Shown piece after piece: positions 31,951 through 40,929 of a stretch of 64,000 bases of DNA. Position 1 is the stretch's first letter. Each line of letters starts with the position of its first letter. The stretch comes from Anaerolineae bacterium (lineage in GTDB: Bacteria > Chloroflexota > Anaerolineae > DRVO01), in assembly GCA_013178015.1 (NCBI GenBank), contig JABLXR010000010.1, positions 1 to 64,000 of the forward strand, written 5' to 3'. Below the pieces are notes generated by a model, which saw only the letters and a list, made by a program, of their open reading frames with translations, had not been told where the DNA came from and made no database searches. Position numbers and translations under genes: made by a program.

Positions 31951-34900
31951 ATGCGCCTGGAGCTTTCCCTGCTCGGGTCGTTTCGAGCCTACCTCGACGA
32001 CGCCCCCGTAACCGGCTTTCCTTCGGACAAGGCCCGGGCCCTGCTGGCCTACCTGGCCCTGGAGTCCGATCGCCCTCACCGGCGGGAGGCTCTGGCCGAG
32101 ATGCTCTGGCCCGACCGATCCACCGCCGACGGCCTGGGCAACCTCCGCTCGCTCCTGTCTCGCTTGCGCCAGGCCATCACCGACCACCAGGCCTGGCCCC
32201 CGTTCCTGCTCATCACCCGCCAGGCCATCCAGCTCAACCCGGAAAGCCACTGCCACACCGACGTGGAAGACCTGGCCGCATCGGACCCGGACCGGCTCCG
32301 GGAGGCGGTGGCCGCCTATCGCGGCCGGCTCCTGGAGGGTCTCTCGGTGCGGGACAGCCCTGCCTTTGAGGAGTGGGTGCTGCTCAAGCAGGAAGAGGTG
32401 GAGCGGCGCTACCTCTGGGCCTTGGCCCGACTCTCCGACCACTGCCAGGCCCAGGGAGACTACAGGGAGGCCGAGGGCTACGCCCGCCGGCAACTGGAGC
32501 TGGAGCCCTGGCGGGAGGAGGCCCACCGCCAGCTCATGCGGGCCCTTTGCCTCTCGGGGCAGCGCAGCGCCGCCCTGGCCCAGTACCAGGTCTGCCTGAG
32601 GGTGCTACAGCAGGAGCTGGGAGCACCGCCGGCCCCTGAGACCATCGCCCTCTACGACAGCATCCGGCAGCGCCCCATGCCCGGACCGGCAATGGCTCCC
32701 ATTCCCCCTCCGACCATCGTCCTGCCCGAGGACTTGCCTGAAGACCAGCTACCCCCCTTCGTGGGGCGGGAGCGGGAGCTGGCCCAGTTGGGCCGCTACC
32801 TCGAGAAGGCCGTTTCTGGACAGGGCCAAGTGGCTTTCGTGGTGGGCGAGCCGGGCAGCGGCAAGACCATGCTCCTGCATGAGTTCGCCCACCGGGCACT
32901 GGAGACCTACCCTGAGTTGGTGGTGGCCTCAGGAAGTGGCAACGCCTACACCGGCACGGGAGACCCCTACCTGCCCTTCCTGGACCTTCTGCGCATGCTC
33001 ACCGGCGACGTCCAGGCCCGCCACTCCCAGGGTGCCGTCACCCGAGAGCAGGCCCAGCGCCTGTGGCAGATGGTGCCGCAGGCGGCCCAGGCCGTTGTCG
33101 CTCACGGCCCCGCCCTGCTCGATGTCTTCGTGCCCGCAGCGCCCCTGCTGGCCCGAGCCCGCAGCGTAGCGGACAGCGGTAACTCATGGGTGGCCGCCCT
33201 GGAGGAGGCCACTAGGAGGAAGGGCTCCACTCCTCCCCAGCCGCAGCTCTTCGAGCAGTTCACCCAGGTGGTGCAGACCCTGGCCCGAGGCCGCCCCCTG
33301 CTCCTGACCGTTGATGACCTGCAGTGGGCCGACAGAGGCTCCATCGAGCTGCTCTTCCACCTGGGGCGGCGGCTAGCGGACAGCCCCATCCTGCTCCTTG
33401 GGGCCTACCGACCGGGAGAGGTGGCCCTGGGCCGAGAGGGAGAGCGCCACCCCCTGGAGCCGGTGGCCAACGAGCTGCGAAGCCAGTACGGCACTGCCCC
33501 TGTGGACCTGGACCGGGCCGAGGGACGGAGGTTCTTGGAGGCGCTGCTAGACCGGGAGACCAATCGGCTCCCGGCTCAGTTTCGAGACACCCTCTACCAT
33601 CACACCGGAGGCCACCCCCTCTTCACGGTGGAGTTGCTTCAGGACCTGCGGGAGCGGGGTGGGCTGGTGCGAGATGACCAGGGTTGCTGGAGGGAGGGGC
33701 CGGGGCTGGACTGGGAGGGGCTGCCCACTCGGCTGGAGGCGGTGATCGGGGAGAGGGTGGGGCGGCTGCCGCCCCAGTGCCGGCAGATGCTGGAGGTGGC
33801 CAGCCTGGAGGGGGAGGAGTTCACTGCCGAGGTGGTGGCCCGGGTGCTGGAGGTGCCGGCACTGGAGATCGTGCACCGTCTGAGCGGGGAGCTGGCCCGC
33901 CGCCACCAGCTGGTGCGGGCCCAGAGCCTGGAGCATCTGGATGGACAGAGGCTGTCCCGCTACCGCTTCCGCCACTACCTGTTCCAGCGCTACCTGTATC
34001 AGAGCCTGGACCGGGTGGAGCAGGCCCACCTGCACGAGGCGGTGGGCCGAGCCCAGGAGGAGATCTGGGGGGAGGCGGCGGATGAAATGGCCCTACAACT
34101 GGCCTGGCACTACGAAGAGGCAGGGCTGGCCCTGATGGCGGCGGGAGCCTACCTGCGCGCGGGAGACCAGGCGCAGTGGATGGCGGCGATGCCTCAGGCA
34201 GAGATCCACTACCGCAAGGGACTGGCGCTGATGGCAACCTTGCCCGAGGAGCATCGGGACGTGCAGACGGAGATGCGGCTGCAGACGGGCCTGTGCGTGG
34301 CGGCCGGGCTCACCAGGAGCGCCGCTTCGCCAGACCTGACCCCGCTGTACGAGCGGGCTCTGGAGCTATGCCAACGGGCCGGCGATGCCCAGCTGCTTCT
34401 CCAGGTGCTGGCTGAGCTGGAGTACCATCACGAGGTCAGGGCCGACTACGACCGGGCTCTGGAGATTCTGGCGCAGGCCTTCGGCCCCCTGCTGACTCGC
34501 GGCGATCCCTATGCCCTGACCTGGGTGCATGGGCTCTTGGGCCGGGTCCTCCGCCTGCTGGGCCACTTCGGCCCAGCGCGGGTACACCTGGAGACGGCGG
34601 CAGCCTGGACCGCCTCCCACTCGGAGGAATTCGCCGCCCCAGCTTGGCCCCCCGGTCTGTGGTGGCATCTGGCCAGGGTCCTGGGCGTGCTGGGCTACCC
34701 AGAGCAGGGACTCCGACGCTGCGAGGAGTTGCGCCAGATGGCCGAGCGGTTAGGACACCCCGCCATGCTGGCCATGGCCCGGGGCAGGACTGCTTGGTAT
34801 CGCTATGAGTTGCACCGGGAGGAGAGAACCCTGGACGAGTGGACGGCAGCATCGGCGACGTTCCAGAGGGAGACTGGGGGCGAATGGAGGGATGCCACCG

Positions 34901-35424
34901 CTTTCCGCAGGGCGTACCGGGGCGAGGTGCTGCTCCACAGAGGCCAGGCAGTGGAAGGCAGCCAACACATCCGAGCCGCGGTGGAAGCACTGGTGCGCGA
35001 TGGCTTCCTGTACGACGTTCCTGAGGTGCTGGTCTGGCTGGCAGAGGCCTACCTGGGAGCGGGGCGGCCGGATGCGGGGCTGAACGCGGCCGCCCTGGGG
35101 CTGCGCCTGGTACGCCGGACCAGCCAACGCTTTGCGGAATCGTCGCTGCACCGGGCCATGGGCGACCTGCACCGCCAACGCGGCCGCCCGCACGACGAGT
35201 GGCTGGCGGAGGCGCGCTACCTGAGTGCCCTAGACGTGGCCCGGCGGCAGGAGGCCAAGCTCTTCGAGCTACAGGCCGCCACTGCCCTGGCCCGCCTCTG
35301 GCGCGATCAGGGTAAGCGCAAGGAGGCCCACGACCTCCTCGCCGGCGTGTACGACTGGTTCACCGAAGGCTTCGAGGCATACGACCTCAAGCAGGCGCGG
35401 GCCCTGCTGCAGGAGTTGACCTGA
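31951..35424 (+). CDS. BTAD-AAA-TPR transcriptional regulator (SARP/AfsR-like)
   Basis: A very large (1157-aa) STAND-type regulator. The N-terminal winged helix (about 1-95, LELSLLGSFRAYLDDAPV then LEMLWPDRS-like) and the BTAD helical domain (about 95-240, RQLELEPWREEAHRQLMRAL) form the SARP-like DNA-binding half. An ATPase domain follows, with Walker A GEPGSGKT near 297 and Walker B LLLTVDDLQWADRGS near 450. The C-terminal half is a helical TPR superhelix. The start is the ATG at 31951, six bases after GAGGAGG; an ATG two codons earlier abuts that site. Such proteins are activated by ligand and ATP binding and switch on nearby operons. The DegT aminotransferase gene next door is a possible target, but this is inference. 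Confidence 0.9.
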   Translation: MRLELSLLGSFRAYLDDAPVTGFPSDKARALLAYLALESDRPHRREALAEMLWPDRSTADGLGNLRSLLSRLRQAITDHQAWPPFLLITRQAIQLNPESHCHTDVEDLAASDPDRLREAVAAYRGRLLEGLSVRDSPAFEEWVLLKQEEVERRYLWALARLSDHCQAQGDYREAEGYARRQLELEPWREEAHRQLMRALCLSGQRSAALAQYQVCLRVLQQELGAPPAPETIALYDSIRQRPMPGPAMAPIPPPTIVLPEDLPEDQLPPFVGRERELAQLGRYLEKAVSGQGQVAFVVGEPGSGKTMLLHEFAHRALETYPELVVASGSGNAYTGTGDPYLPFLDLLRMLTGDVQARHSQGAVTREQAQRLWQMVPQAAQAVVAHGPALLDVFVPAAPLLARARSVADSGNSWVAALEEATRRKGSTPPQPQLFEQFTQVVQTLARGRPLLLTVDDLQWADRGSIELLFHLGRRLADSPILLLGAYRPGEVALGREGERHPLEPVANELRSQYGTAPVDLDRAEGRRFLEALLDRETNRLPAQFRDTLYHHTGGHPLFTVELLQDLRERGGLVRDDQGCWREGPGLDWEGLPTRLEAVIGERVGRLPPQCRQMLEVASLEGEEFTAEVVARVLEVPALEIVHRLSGELARRHQLVRAQSLEHLDGQRLSRYRFRHYLFQRYLYQSLDRVEQAHLHEAVGRAQEEIWGEAADEMALQLAWHYEEAGLALMAAGAYLRAGDQAQWMAAMPQAEIHYRKGLALMATLPEEHRDVQTEMRLQTGLCVAAGLTRSAASPDLTPLYERALELCQRAGDAQLLLQVLAELEYHHEVRADYDRALEILAQAFGPLLTRGDPYALTWVHGLLGRVLRLLGHFGPARVHLETAAAWTASHSEEFAAPAWPPGLWWHLARVLGVLGYPEQGLRRCEELRQMAERLGHPAMLAMARGRTAWYRYELHREERTLDEWTAASATFQRETGGEWRDATAFRRAYRGEVLLHRGQAVEGSQHIRAAVEALVRDGFLYDVPEVLVWLAEAYLGAGRPDAGLNAAALGLRLVRRTSQRFAESSLHRAMGDLHRQRGRPHDEWLAEARYLSALDVARRQEAKLFELQAATALARLWRDQGKRKEAHDLLAGVYDWFTEGFEAYDLKQARALLQELT

Positions 35425-35495
35425 CCGCGTCCCCGGTGCAAGTATAGGTCACCCACCGTGGGAAAGCGGGGGCACGCATCGTGGGGAGGGATACG

Positions 35496-36845
35496 GTGCC
35501 AACCATAGCAACGGAAGCGGATCTGGCCATCAACGGCGGCCCTAAGGCCATCGAGAGGTTCGAGGCCGAGCGCAGCCATCGCCGCCCCAACGTGGGCCTG
35601 GAGGAGTTCCTGGCCATCGCCGACACCTTCGGCTACTCGCCAGAGGCCCAAGCCCAGATCCGCGCCCTCCTGGAGGCCGAGGACGATCGGGCCAACCCGC
35701 AACTCACCCGCTACTACAACCCTCGCCCGTCGCGGGTGGCCATGTTCGAGGAGACCGCCCGCGAGGTCTTTGGGGTCAGGTATGCCCTGGGAGTGAACTC
35801 GGGCACCTCCGCCCTCATGTGCGCCTACGTGGCCGCCGGCGTCGGGCCCGGCAGCGAGGTTATCGTCCCTGCCTACACCTTCTACGCCACCGCCGCCGCC
35901 GTGGTAGCCTCCCGGGGCATCCCCGTCATCGCCGAGATCAACGATACCATGACCCTGGACCCCGAGGACGTGGAACGCAAGATCACCCCCCGCACCAAAG
36001 CCATCGTGCCCGTGCACATGCTGGGCCTGGCTGCTGACATGGATCCCATCATGGATATCGCCCGCCGGCACAACCTCACCGTGATCGAGGACAATGCCCA
36101 GGCCTGCGGCGGCAAGTACAAGGGCCGCTACCTGGGCACCATCGGCGATCTGGGCTGCTTCAGCCTGAGCAGCTACAAGGTCGTCGGCGCCGGGGAAGCG
36201 GGAATGGTGCTCACGGACGACGAGTGGCTCTACATCCGGGCCATGAGCCAGCACGACACGGCGGCCTGTTGGCGGCCAGACCGCTACGCCAGGGAGCGGC
36301 GGCCGGGCGAGCTCTTCTGCGGCCAGAACTACCGCATGTCCGAGCTGGAGGGAGCGGTGAACCTGGTGCAGCTCCGGAAGATGGAAGCCCAGCGGGTGCG
36401 CTACAACAGCAACATGCGCCGCATCATCGCCGGCCTGGAGACATTCCCTCAGACCCGCCTACGGCCCAGCAATGACCCGGAGGGCGACCTGGGGTACTGC
36501 ATCATCCTCCTGGCAGAGAGCAAAGAGGCTGCCAGCCGCATCGGGCCTGCCCTCGCCGCCGAGGGGCTGCCCGCCGGGGCCCGGGGCGTGGAAGGCTCGC
36601 GGGACTGGCACATCTACACCTTCTGGGAGCAGATCCTGGAACAGAAGACAGCTACCGAGGAGGGCTGCCCCTTCACCTGCCCCTTCTACGAGGGTCCCCT
36701 GCCCGAGTACTCGGTGGAAATGTGCGCCCGCTCGGCTGACCTCTTTGACCGGGCCATATTCCTCCGGGTCAACCAATGGTGGACGGAGAGCGACTGCGAC
36801 CGAGTGGCCGCCGCCGTCAACAAGGTCTGCCGGGTGTACGGGTAG
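35496..36845 (+). CDS. DegT/DnrJ/EryC1/StrS aminotransferase
   Basis: A 449-aa PLP-dependent sugar aminotransferase-type enzyme. Features: LGVNSGTSALMCAYVAAGVGPGSEVIVPAYTF (PLP-binding and hydrophobic segment), VIEDNAQACGGKYKG (Asp contacting the PLP pyridine) and the Schiff-base Lys in FSLSSYKVVGAGEAGM near 226. The start is the GTG at 35496, after GGGGAGGG; the upstream GTG at 35481 lies before that site. These enzymes transfer amino groups to nucleotide-linked keto-sugars, though some make aminated catabolites or act without PLP. The C-terminal part has a few extra Cys (GCPFTCPFYEG). It follows the BTAD regulator by 71 bases on the same strand. Confidence 0.92.
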   Translation: MPTIATEADLAINGGPKAIERFEAERSHRRPNVGLEEFLAIADTFGYSPEAQAQIRALLEAEDDRANPQLTRYYNPRPSRVAMFEETAREVFGVRYALGVNSGTSALMCAYVAAGVGPGSEVIVPAYTFYATAAAVVASRGIPVIAEINDTMTLDPEDVERKITPRTKAIVPVHMLGLAADMDPIMDIARRHNLTVIEDNAQACGGKYKGRYLGTIGDLGCFSLSSYKVVGAGEAGMVLTDDEWLYIRAMSQHDTAACWRPDRYARERRPGELFCGQNYRMSELEGAVNLVQLRKMEAQRVRYNSNMRRIIAGLETFPQTRLRPSNDPEGDLGYCIILLAESKEAASRIGPALAAEGLPAGARGVEGSRDWHIYTFWEQILEQKTATEEGCPFTCPFYEGPLPEYSVEMCARSADLFDRAIFLRVNQWWTESDCDRVAAAVNKVCRVYG

Positions 36846-36897
36846 AGGCGCACCGCCGGTCACGTCAGCGTCTCCGGCGCGGTCGCCTCCTGCCCCC

Positions 36898-36993
36898 GAA
36901 CCCCACCAACACGAGGAGTTCGCGCGCCCACGCGCGAGCAGGCCCCCACACACATCCCCCCGCGCCTGGAGGCGCTCACTCCTCATGAAGGGG
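36898..36993 (+). repeat. 95-bp direct repeat, copy 1
   Basis: Begins GAACCCCACCAACACGAGGA and ends GCGCTCACTCCTCATGAAGG. The centre, TTCGCGCGCCCACGCGCGAG, is a palindrome. It matches 37057-37151 with only a few differences; 63 bases separate them. Confidence 0.85.
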
Positions 36994-37056
36994 CAATCCA
37001 CGCCCGCCGCAGGCACTCCCCCGCTGCTACCCCCAGAGGGATCGCCTCTTGCCCTC

Positions 37057-37151
37057 GAACCCCACCAACACGAGGAGTTCGCGCGCCCACGCGCGAGCAG
37101 GCCCTCACACACAGCCCGCCCGCGCCTGGGGGCGCTCACTCCTCATGAGGG
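37057..37151 (+). repeat. 95-bp direct repeat, copy 2
   Basis: Near-identical to the copy at 36898, including the palindromic centre and the CTCACTCCTCATGA end. The pair fills most of the 403-nt gap between the aminotransferase and hybrid kinase genes; nothing else was seen in it apart from the promoter candidate at 37199. Confidence 0.85.
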
Positions 37152-37198
37152 AGCCACTATGCCCGGTGGACGCAACCGCCCTGGCCCTCCGCCAGCGG

Positions 37199-37207
37199 TG
37201 GTACAAT
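37199..37207 (+). promoter_or_regulatory. Extended -10 promoter of the hybrid kinase
   Basis: TGGTACAAT, 42 bases before the GTG start of the kinase. No clear -35. Confidence 0.45.
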
Positions 37208-37248
37208 GGGGCAACAGCACCTGACTCGATCGCAGGGAGGATGCCAGG

Positions 37249-39498
37249 GTGGCGGCAGTTCACGCGCAGGCAGGCGGGGAACAGCAGGTCAAGGTGGTTC
37301 TGGAGGCGCGAGAAGCCTGGGGCGAGACCCTTACCGCGTTCGGCGCCATCGCCCTCGTGCTGGGGCACCTGGGTACGCTCACGGCCGGTTTCGCCGACCC
37401 GTCTCGGCCCATCTTTCGCCCTTTGGTGGCACCTGGGCTCATCGCCCTGGCCGGGTTGCTGGCGCTCCTGATGCGTCGCTGGCCGTACGCCGTCCGGGCA
37501 ACCGTCTTCCTTGCCTTGACCTTCGGCGGCTCCCTGATGTTCGACGTCGCCTCCGCTCTGCCCTACGTGCAGTACCTGTACTCGCTCTGTGCCTTCATGG
37601 CCGGAGCCACGCTGGGGTTGCCCGCAGCTCTCGCCACCGCCGGCGCTGGTACCGCAGCGGCGATCGCCTTCGCCGGTACCGAGGTCGAGCGAGCCGCCCT
37701 CCCCTACACCCTGGGCGCGCTCTGGCTCTCTGCTCTCGTGAGCGGCGTAGCCTTCCGTAGCTCTCTGGCCGCCCTCCAGATGGCGGAAGCCCAGGTGGCC
37801 ATGTCCTGGAAGCGAGCCCGGGCCGCTGACGTGCGCCGAGGGGAGCTGGTCGCCGCCAAGAAGGCGCTGGACAGCATGTACGCCCTGCTGGAGCGCACCA
37901 ACTACGAGCTCGGCGTCGCTCGGGAGGAGGCGGAAGAAGCCCGCAGGGCCAAAGCGCACTTCGCCGCCACCATCAGCCACGAACTCCGCACCCCCCTCAA
38001 CCTCATAGCCGGTTTCGCCGAGCTCATGTACCGGCACCCCGAGACCTACGGCTTCGACCGCTGGCCACCCCAGCTGAGCGCCGACATCCACGAGGTCTTC
38101 CAGACCAGCCGCCACATCCTGGGCATGATAGACGACGTGCTCGACCTGTCGCGCGTCGAGGCCAACCGCATGCCCTTGCGCCTCGAACCCACGGACCTCA
38201 CCCGGCTGATCCGCGAGGTCTGCGCCAGCGCCAGTGGGCTGCTTCGGGGCAAGAATGTCGCCCTGCGCACCAGGCTATCCAGCCTCACGCCCGAGCTGAT
38301 GGTGGACCGGCAGCGCGTAAGCCAGGTGCTTCTGAACCTGATCGGCAACGCCGCTCGTTTCACCCACCAGGGGTACATCGAGGTGGCCACCGAGGTGAGC
38401 GACGGCGAAGTGGTCGTCGCCGTCAGCGACACCGGCACGGGCATGTCACCCGAGGACCTGGCCCGAGTGTTCGAGGAGTTCAGCCAGGGGCCGATCTCGG
38501 CCGATGGCGGAGGCTCAGGGCTCGGGCTGGCCATCTGCCGGCAACTGGTCCACCTGCACGGGGGACGCATCGAGGCGCAGAGCGAGCCTGGGAGTGGCAG
38601 CACCTTCCGCTTTACCATACCCATCCCCGGCTCGGGCAAGGCACGCTCTCGCCTGTCCTACTACGCTCCCGAGGACTGGCGTCAGCCGCTCCCGGCCCAG
38701 TCGCCCACCAGAACGGCCCTCGTCGTCGCTTCCGATGAGGCCCTGGCCGCTCCAGTCTCCAGGTCATTGCCCGGATATCGCTCGGTGGTGGTGAACACCG
38801 TTGACGACTTGGCCACCGAAGTCGCGAGCGAGCACCCGGACGGCATCGTGCTGGTGACGCAGGAGGGTGCTCCATCGCCGCCCACTGCCGAGCACATATG
38901 GCGCGCCAGCGGCAGGACGGACCTCCCCATCCTCCGGTACGAAGTGCCGTCTGGCAAAGAACGCGCGCGGCAGGAGCTCGCCGTATCCGGCTATCTGGAG
39001 AAGCCCGTCTCTCGGGAGAGTCTGCTATCGGCGCTGAGAGCGCTCGACCCCGCCCCCAAGCGGGTGCTGGTGGCCGACGACGACCCTGGCTTTGCCGCCC
39101 TGGTTCGCCGCATACTGGAGGCCGAGGTTGGCCAGACGGTGGTGAGCGTGGCCTACTCCGGCGCCGAGGTGATGCAGAGTTTGTGCGGCGGAAGCTTCGA
39201 CACCGTGCTTCTGGACCTGGTGATGCCGGAGATGGGCGGCCTGGAGGTGCTCGAGCAGGCGAGGGCCGATGCCAAGCTCTCCCAGACCAGGTTCATCATC
39301 ACTACCGGCTCAGGCTACGCCGACGCGCTGGCCGGTCGGCAACCGCTGCGCCTGGAGCTGCTCAAGCAGCGCTCCGTCGACCGCGATGAGTTGGGGGAGT
39401 ACGTGGCCGCCATGCTCAAGGCGTGCCCTCCTGACTACTCCCGTCCACCGTCTCCGATAGAGCAGCCAAGAGTTGCTCTTGCGACACCGGCTTCTTGA
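37249..39498 (+). CDS. Hybrid histidine kinase with two receiver domains
   Basis: A 749-aa sensor kinase starting at the GTG at 37249 (GGGAGG eight bases upstream). An N-terminal membrane part has about six helices (25-175). A coiled coil leads to the HisKA domain, with the phospho-His near 244 in ATISHELRTPLN. The ATPase domain shows NLIGNAARFT, VSDTGTGMSPEDL and GGGSGLGLAICRQL. The first receiver-like domain (about 485-600) lacks the phospho-Asp (IVLVTQEG in its place) but keeps YLEKPVSRE. The second has VLVADDDPG and the phospho-Asp near 655 in VLLDLVMPEMGG. Phosphate would flow to the second receiver. The 3' end overlaps the convergent receiver-protein gene by 83 bases. Confidence 0.92.
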   Translation: MAAVHAQAGGEQQVKVVLEAREAWGETLTAFGAIALVLGHLGTLTAGFADPSRPIFRPLVAPGLIALAGLLALLMRRWPYAVRATVFLALTFGGSLMFDVASALPYVQYLYSLCAFMAGATLGLPAALATAGAGTAAAIAFAGTEVERAALPYTLGALWLSALVSGVAFRSSLAALQMAEAQVAMSWKRARAADVRRGELVAAKKALDSMYALLERTNYELGVAREEAEEARRAKAHFAATISHELRTPLNLIAGFAELMYRHPETYGFDRWPPQLSADIHEVFQTSRHILGMIDDVLDLSRVEANRMPLRLEPTDLTRLIREVCASASGLLRGKNVALRTRLSSLTPELMVDRQRVSQVLLNLIGNAARFTHQGYIEVATEVSDGEVVVAVSDTGTGMSPEDLARVFEEFSQGPISADGGGSGLGLAICRQLVHLHGGRIEAQSEPGSGSTFRFTIPIPGSGKARSRLSYYAPEDWRQPLPAQSPTRTALVVASDEALAAPVSRSLPGYRSVVVNTVDDLATEVASEHPDGIVLVTQEGAPSPPTAEHIWRASGRTDLPILRYEVPSGKERARQELAVSGYLEKPVSRESLLSALRALDPAPKRVLVADDDPGFAALVRRILEAEVGQTVVSVAYSGAEVMQSLCGGSFDTVLLDLVMPEMGGLEVLEQARADAKLSQTRFIITTGSGYADALAGRQPLRLELLKQRSVDRDELGEYVAAMLKACPPDYSRPPSPIEQPRVALATPAS

Positions 39499-40726
39499 GG
39501 TAGCGCTGCGCCCCCATGACGAAGGCCATCTCGGGCTCGTTCAGCACCGAACAGATGATCACCGGCACCTTCCCCAGGCCCGGCCTGGACCGGATCTGCT
39601 CCAGCATCTGCCAGCCATCCAGGTCCCGCATCAACACGTCCAGGACGATGACGTCGGGCACCTCCTGGGCGGCGGCCTCCAGCGCTGCCACGCTGTCGGC
39701 GGCGCAGGTCACGGCGAAGCCTTCCGCTTCGAGGAACCGCCGATAGAGCTCGAGGAGACGAGTGTTGTCGTCTATCAGCAGCACGCGCGTGCTGCTGGCG
39801 GAACGAAAGCTGAGCCGCACGCGCACCCGCTCCGGCTGAGTCGCCCCGAGCTTCAGGTCGCCCCCCTGGGCCCGCATCAGCTCTTCGACGACGGCCAGTC
39901 GTTCCCGCCGCTCCGGCATCATGAACGGTTCGGTGGTCAGGGGCCAGGCCCACAGATCCAGAATGACCCGACGGGCGCGGTGGAGCCAGCCCAGCTCGAG
40001 GTTGGCCGGCCGGCTGACAATGGTCGCCGTCAGCGCGCCCAGTACGGCCTGCCGGGCCAGGGTCACGTCCGCCCAGGCCATCATCTGGCGGCGTGGCGGA
40101 GCATAGCCCAGGCGAACACCGTGTCCTCGGGCGAGGGCTCCCAGTGGGCCCATGAGCTCGCTCACCACAGCGCCGAGGTTGACGCTGCGGAGGTCCAGGC
40201 CCAGGCTCTGGACCTCGTGCTCCAGCCCAGCCATGGTCTCCCCCAGGTCGGCCACCGAGCCGTTCTGTCCCTTGGGCTGGGACTGCCGCCATAGGTGAGT
40301 GGCCACGGCGAGGAGCCCTTTGCGGTGATCGCGGTGGAACTGCCGCAGGCTTATGTGCAGCTCGTCCATGATAGCCTGAATGGAGAAGCCGTTGACGTAG
40401 CGGCGCACCAGGATGCCGTAGGGACGCCACTCGCGGCTGTTGCGCGGCGCCCGAGGGCCGGGGTTGATCTGCTCCAGCGCGTCCAGCAGCAGGTTACGCA
40501 GACCCCTCGAAGGGTCGCGCAATGATGGCGAGGAGGAGGCGACCAGTTCGCAGAGGGGATGGCACTCGAGATGGGCGTAGTCGTAGAGGTGGCCGAGGGC
40601 GTCCCTCACGGCGGCCACGAACTCGGCCGGGGCCTCGCTGGTCGAGATCGAGTGCTCCTGAGCTTCGCCGTCCGTCAAAGGCTGCATCCCCAGAGCTGGC
40701 ACATACGCGGCATAATCGTGGCACAA
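39416..40726 (-). CDS. Receiver-domain protein with HTH-like and degenerate ATPase-like parts
   Basis: A 436-aa cytoplasmic signalling protein. The N-terminal ~115 residues are unfamiliar. A helix-turn-helix-like segment follows (about 105-150, FSIQAIMDELHISLRQFHRD). A middle stretch (about 175-300) resembles a histidine-kinase ATPase domain that has lost its G boxes. The C-terminus is a full receiver (about 315-436, VLLIDDNTRLLE, phospho-Asp in VIVLDVLMRDLDGW, and KKPVSQEQL). The promoter -10 TATAAT is at 40765. It converges on and overlaps the hybrid kinase gene, and the receivers of the two proteins have similar ends, so a phosphorelay between them is plausible. The last domain could control DNA binding through the HTH part. 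Confidence 0.8.
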   Translation of the reverse strand: MCHDYAAYVPALGMQPLTDGEAQEHSISTSEAPAEFVAAVRDALGHLYDYAHLECHPLCELVASSSPSLRDPSRGLRNLLLDALEQINPGPRAPRNSREWRPYGILVRRYVNGFSIQAIMDELHISLRQFHRDHRKGLLAVATHLWRQSQPKGQNGSVADLGETMAGLEHEVQSLGLDLRSVNLGAVVSELMGPLGALARGHGVRLGYAPPRRQMMAWADVTLARQAVLGALTATIVSRPANLELGWLHRARRVILDLWAWPLTTEPFMMPERRERLAVVEELMRAQGGDLKLGATQPERVRVRLSFRSASSTRVLLIDDNTRLLELYRRFLEAEGFAVTCAADSVAALEAAAQEVPDVIVLDVLMRDLDGWQMLEQIRSRPGLGKVPVIICSVLNEPEMAFVMGAQRYLKKPVSQEQLLAALSETVDGSSQEGTP

Positions 40727-40764
40727 GCGCCGCTGCGACCCCGAAGAGGGGCGACTACACTGGC

Positions 40765-40770
40765 ATTATA
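40765..40770 (-). promoter_or_regulatory. -10 box of the receiver-protein gene
   Basis: A perfect TATAAT on the minus strand, 39 bases before the start at 40726. No recognisable -35. Confidence 0.45.
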
Positions 40771-40929
40771 GGCTATCGGGCCGCGCGGGAGCCACGCGCC
40801 CCCAGCGGACGCGGGCACCTTGATTCCGGCGGCGACGGGCGGGAGGTGCCCGCTGTCGCCGCGCCAGGAACGCCACCGGGCTATCCGCCGTAGAGCCGCT
40901 TATCCACGAGCGAGAAGGGAGGTTCGAAG

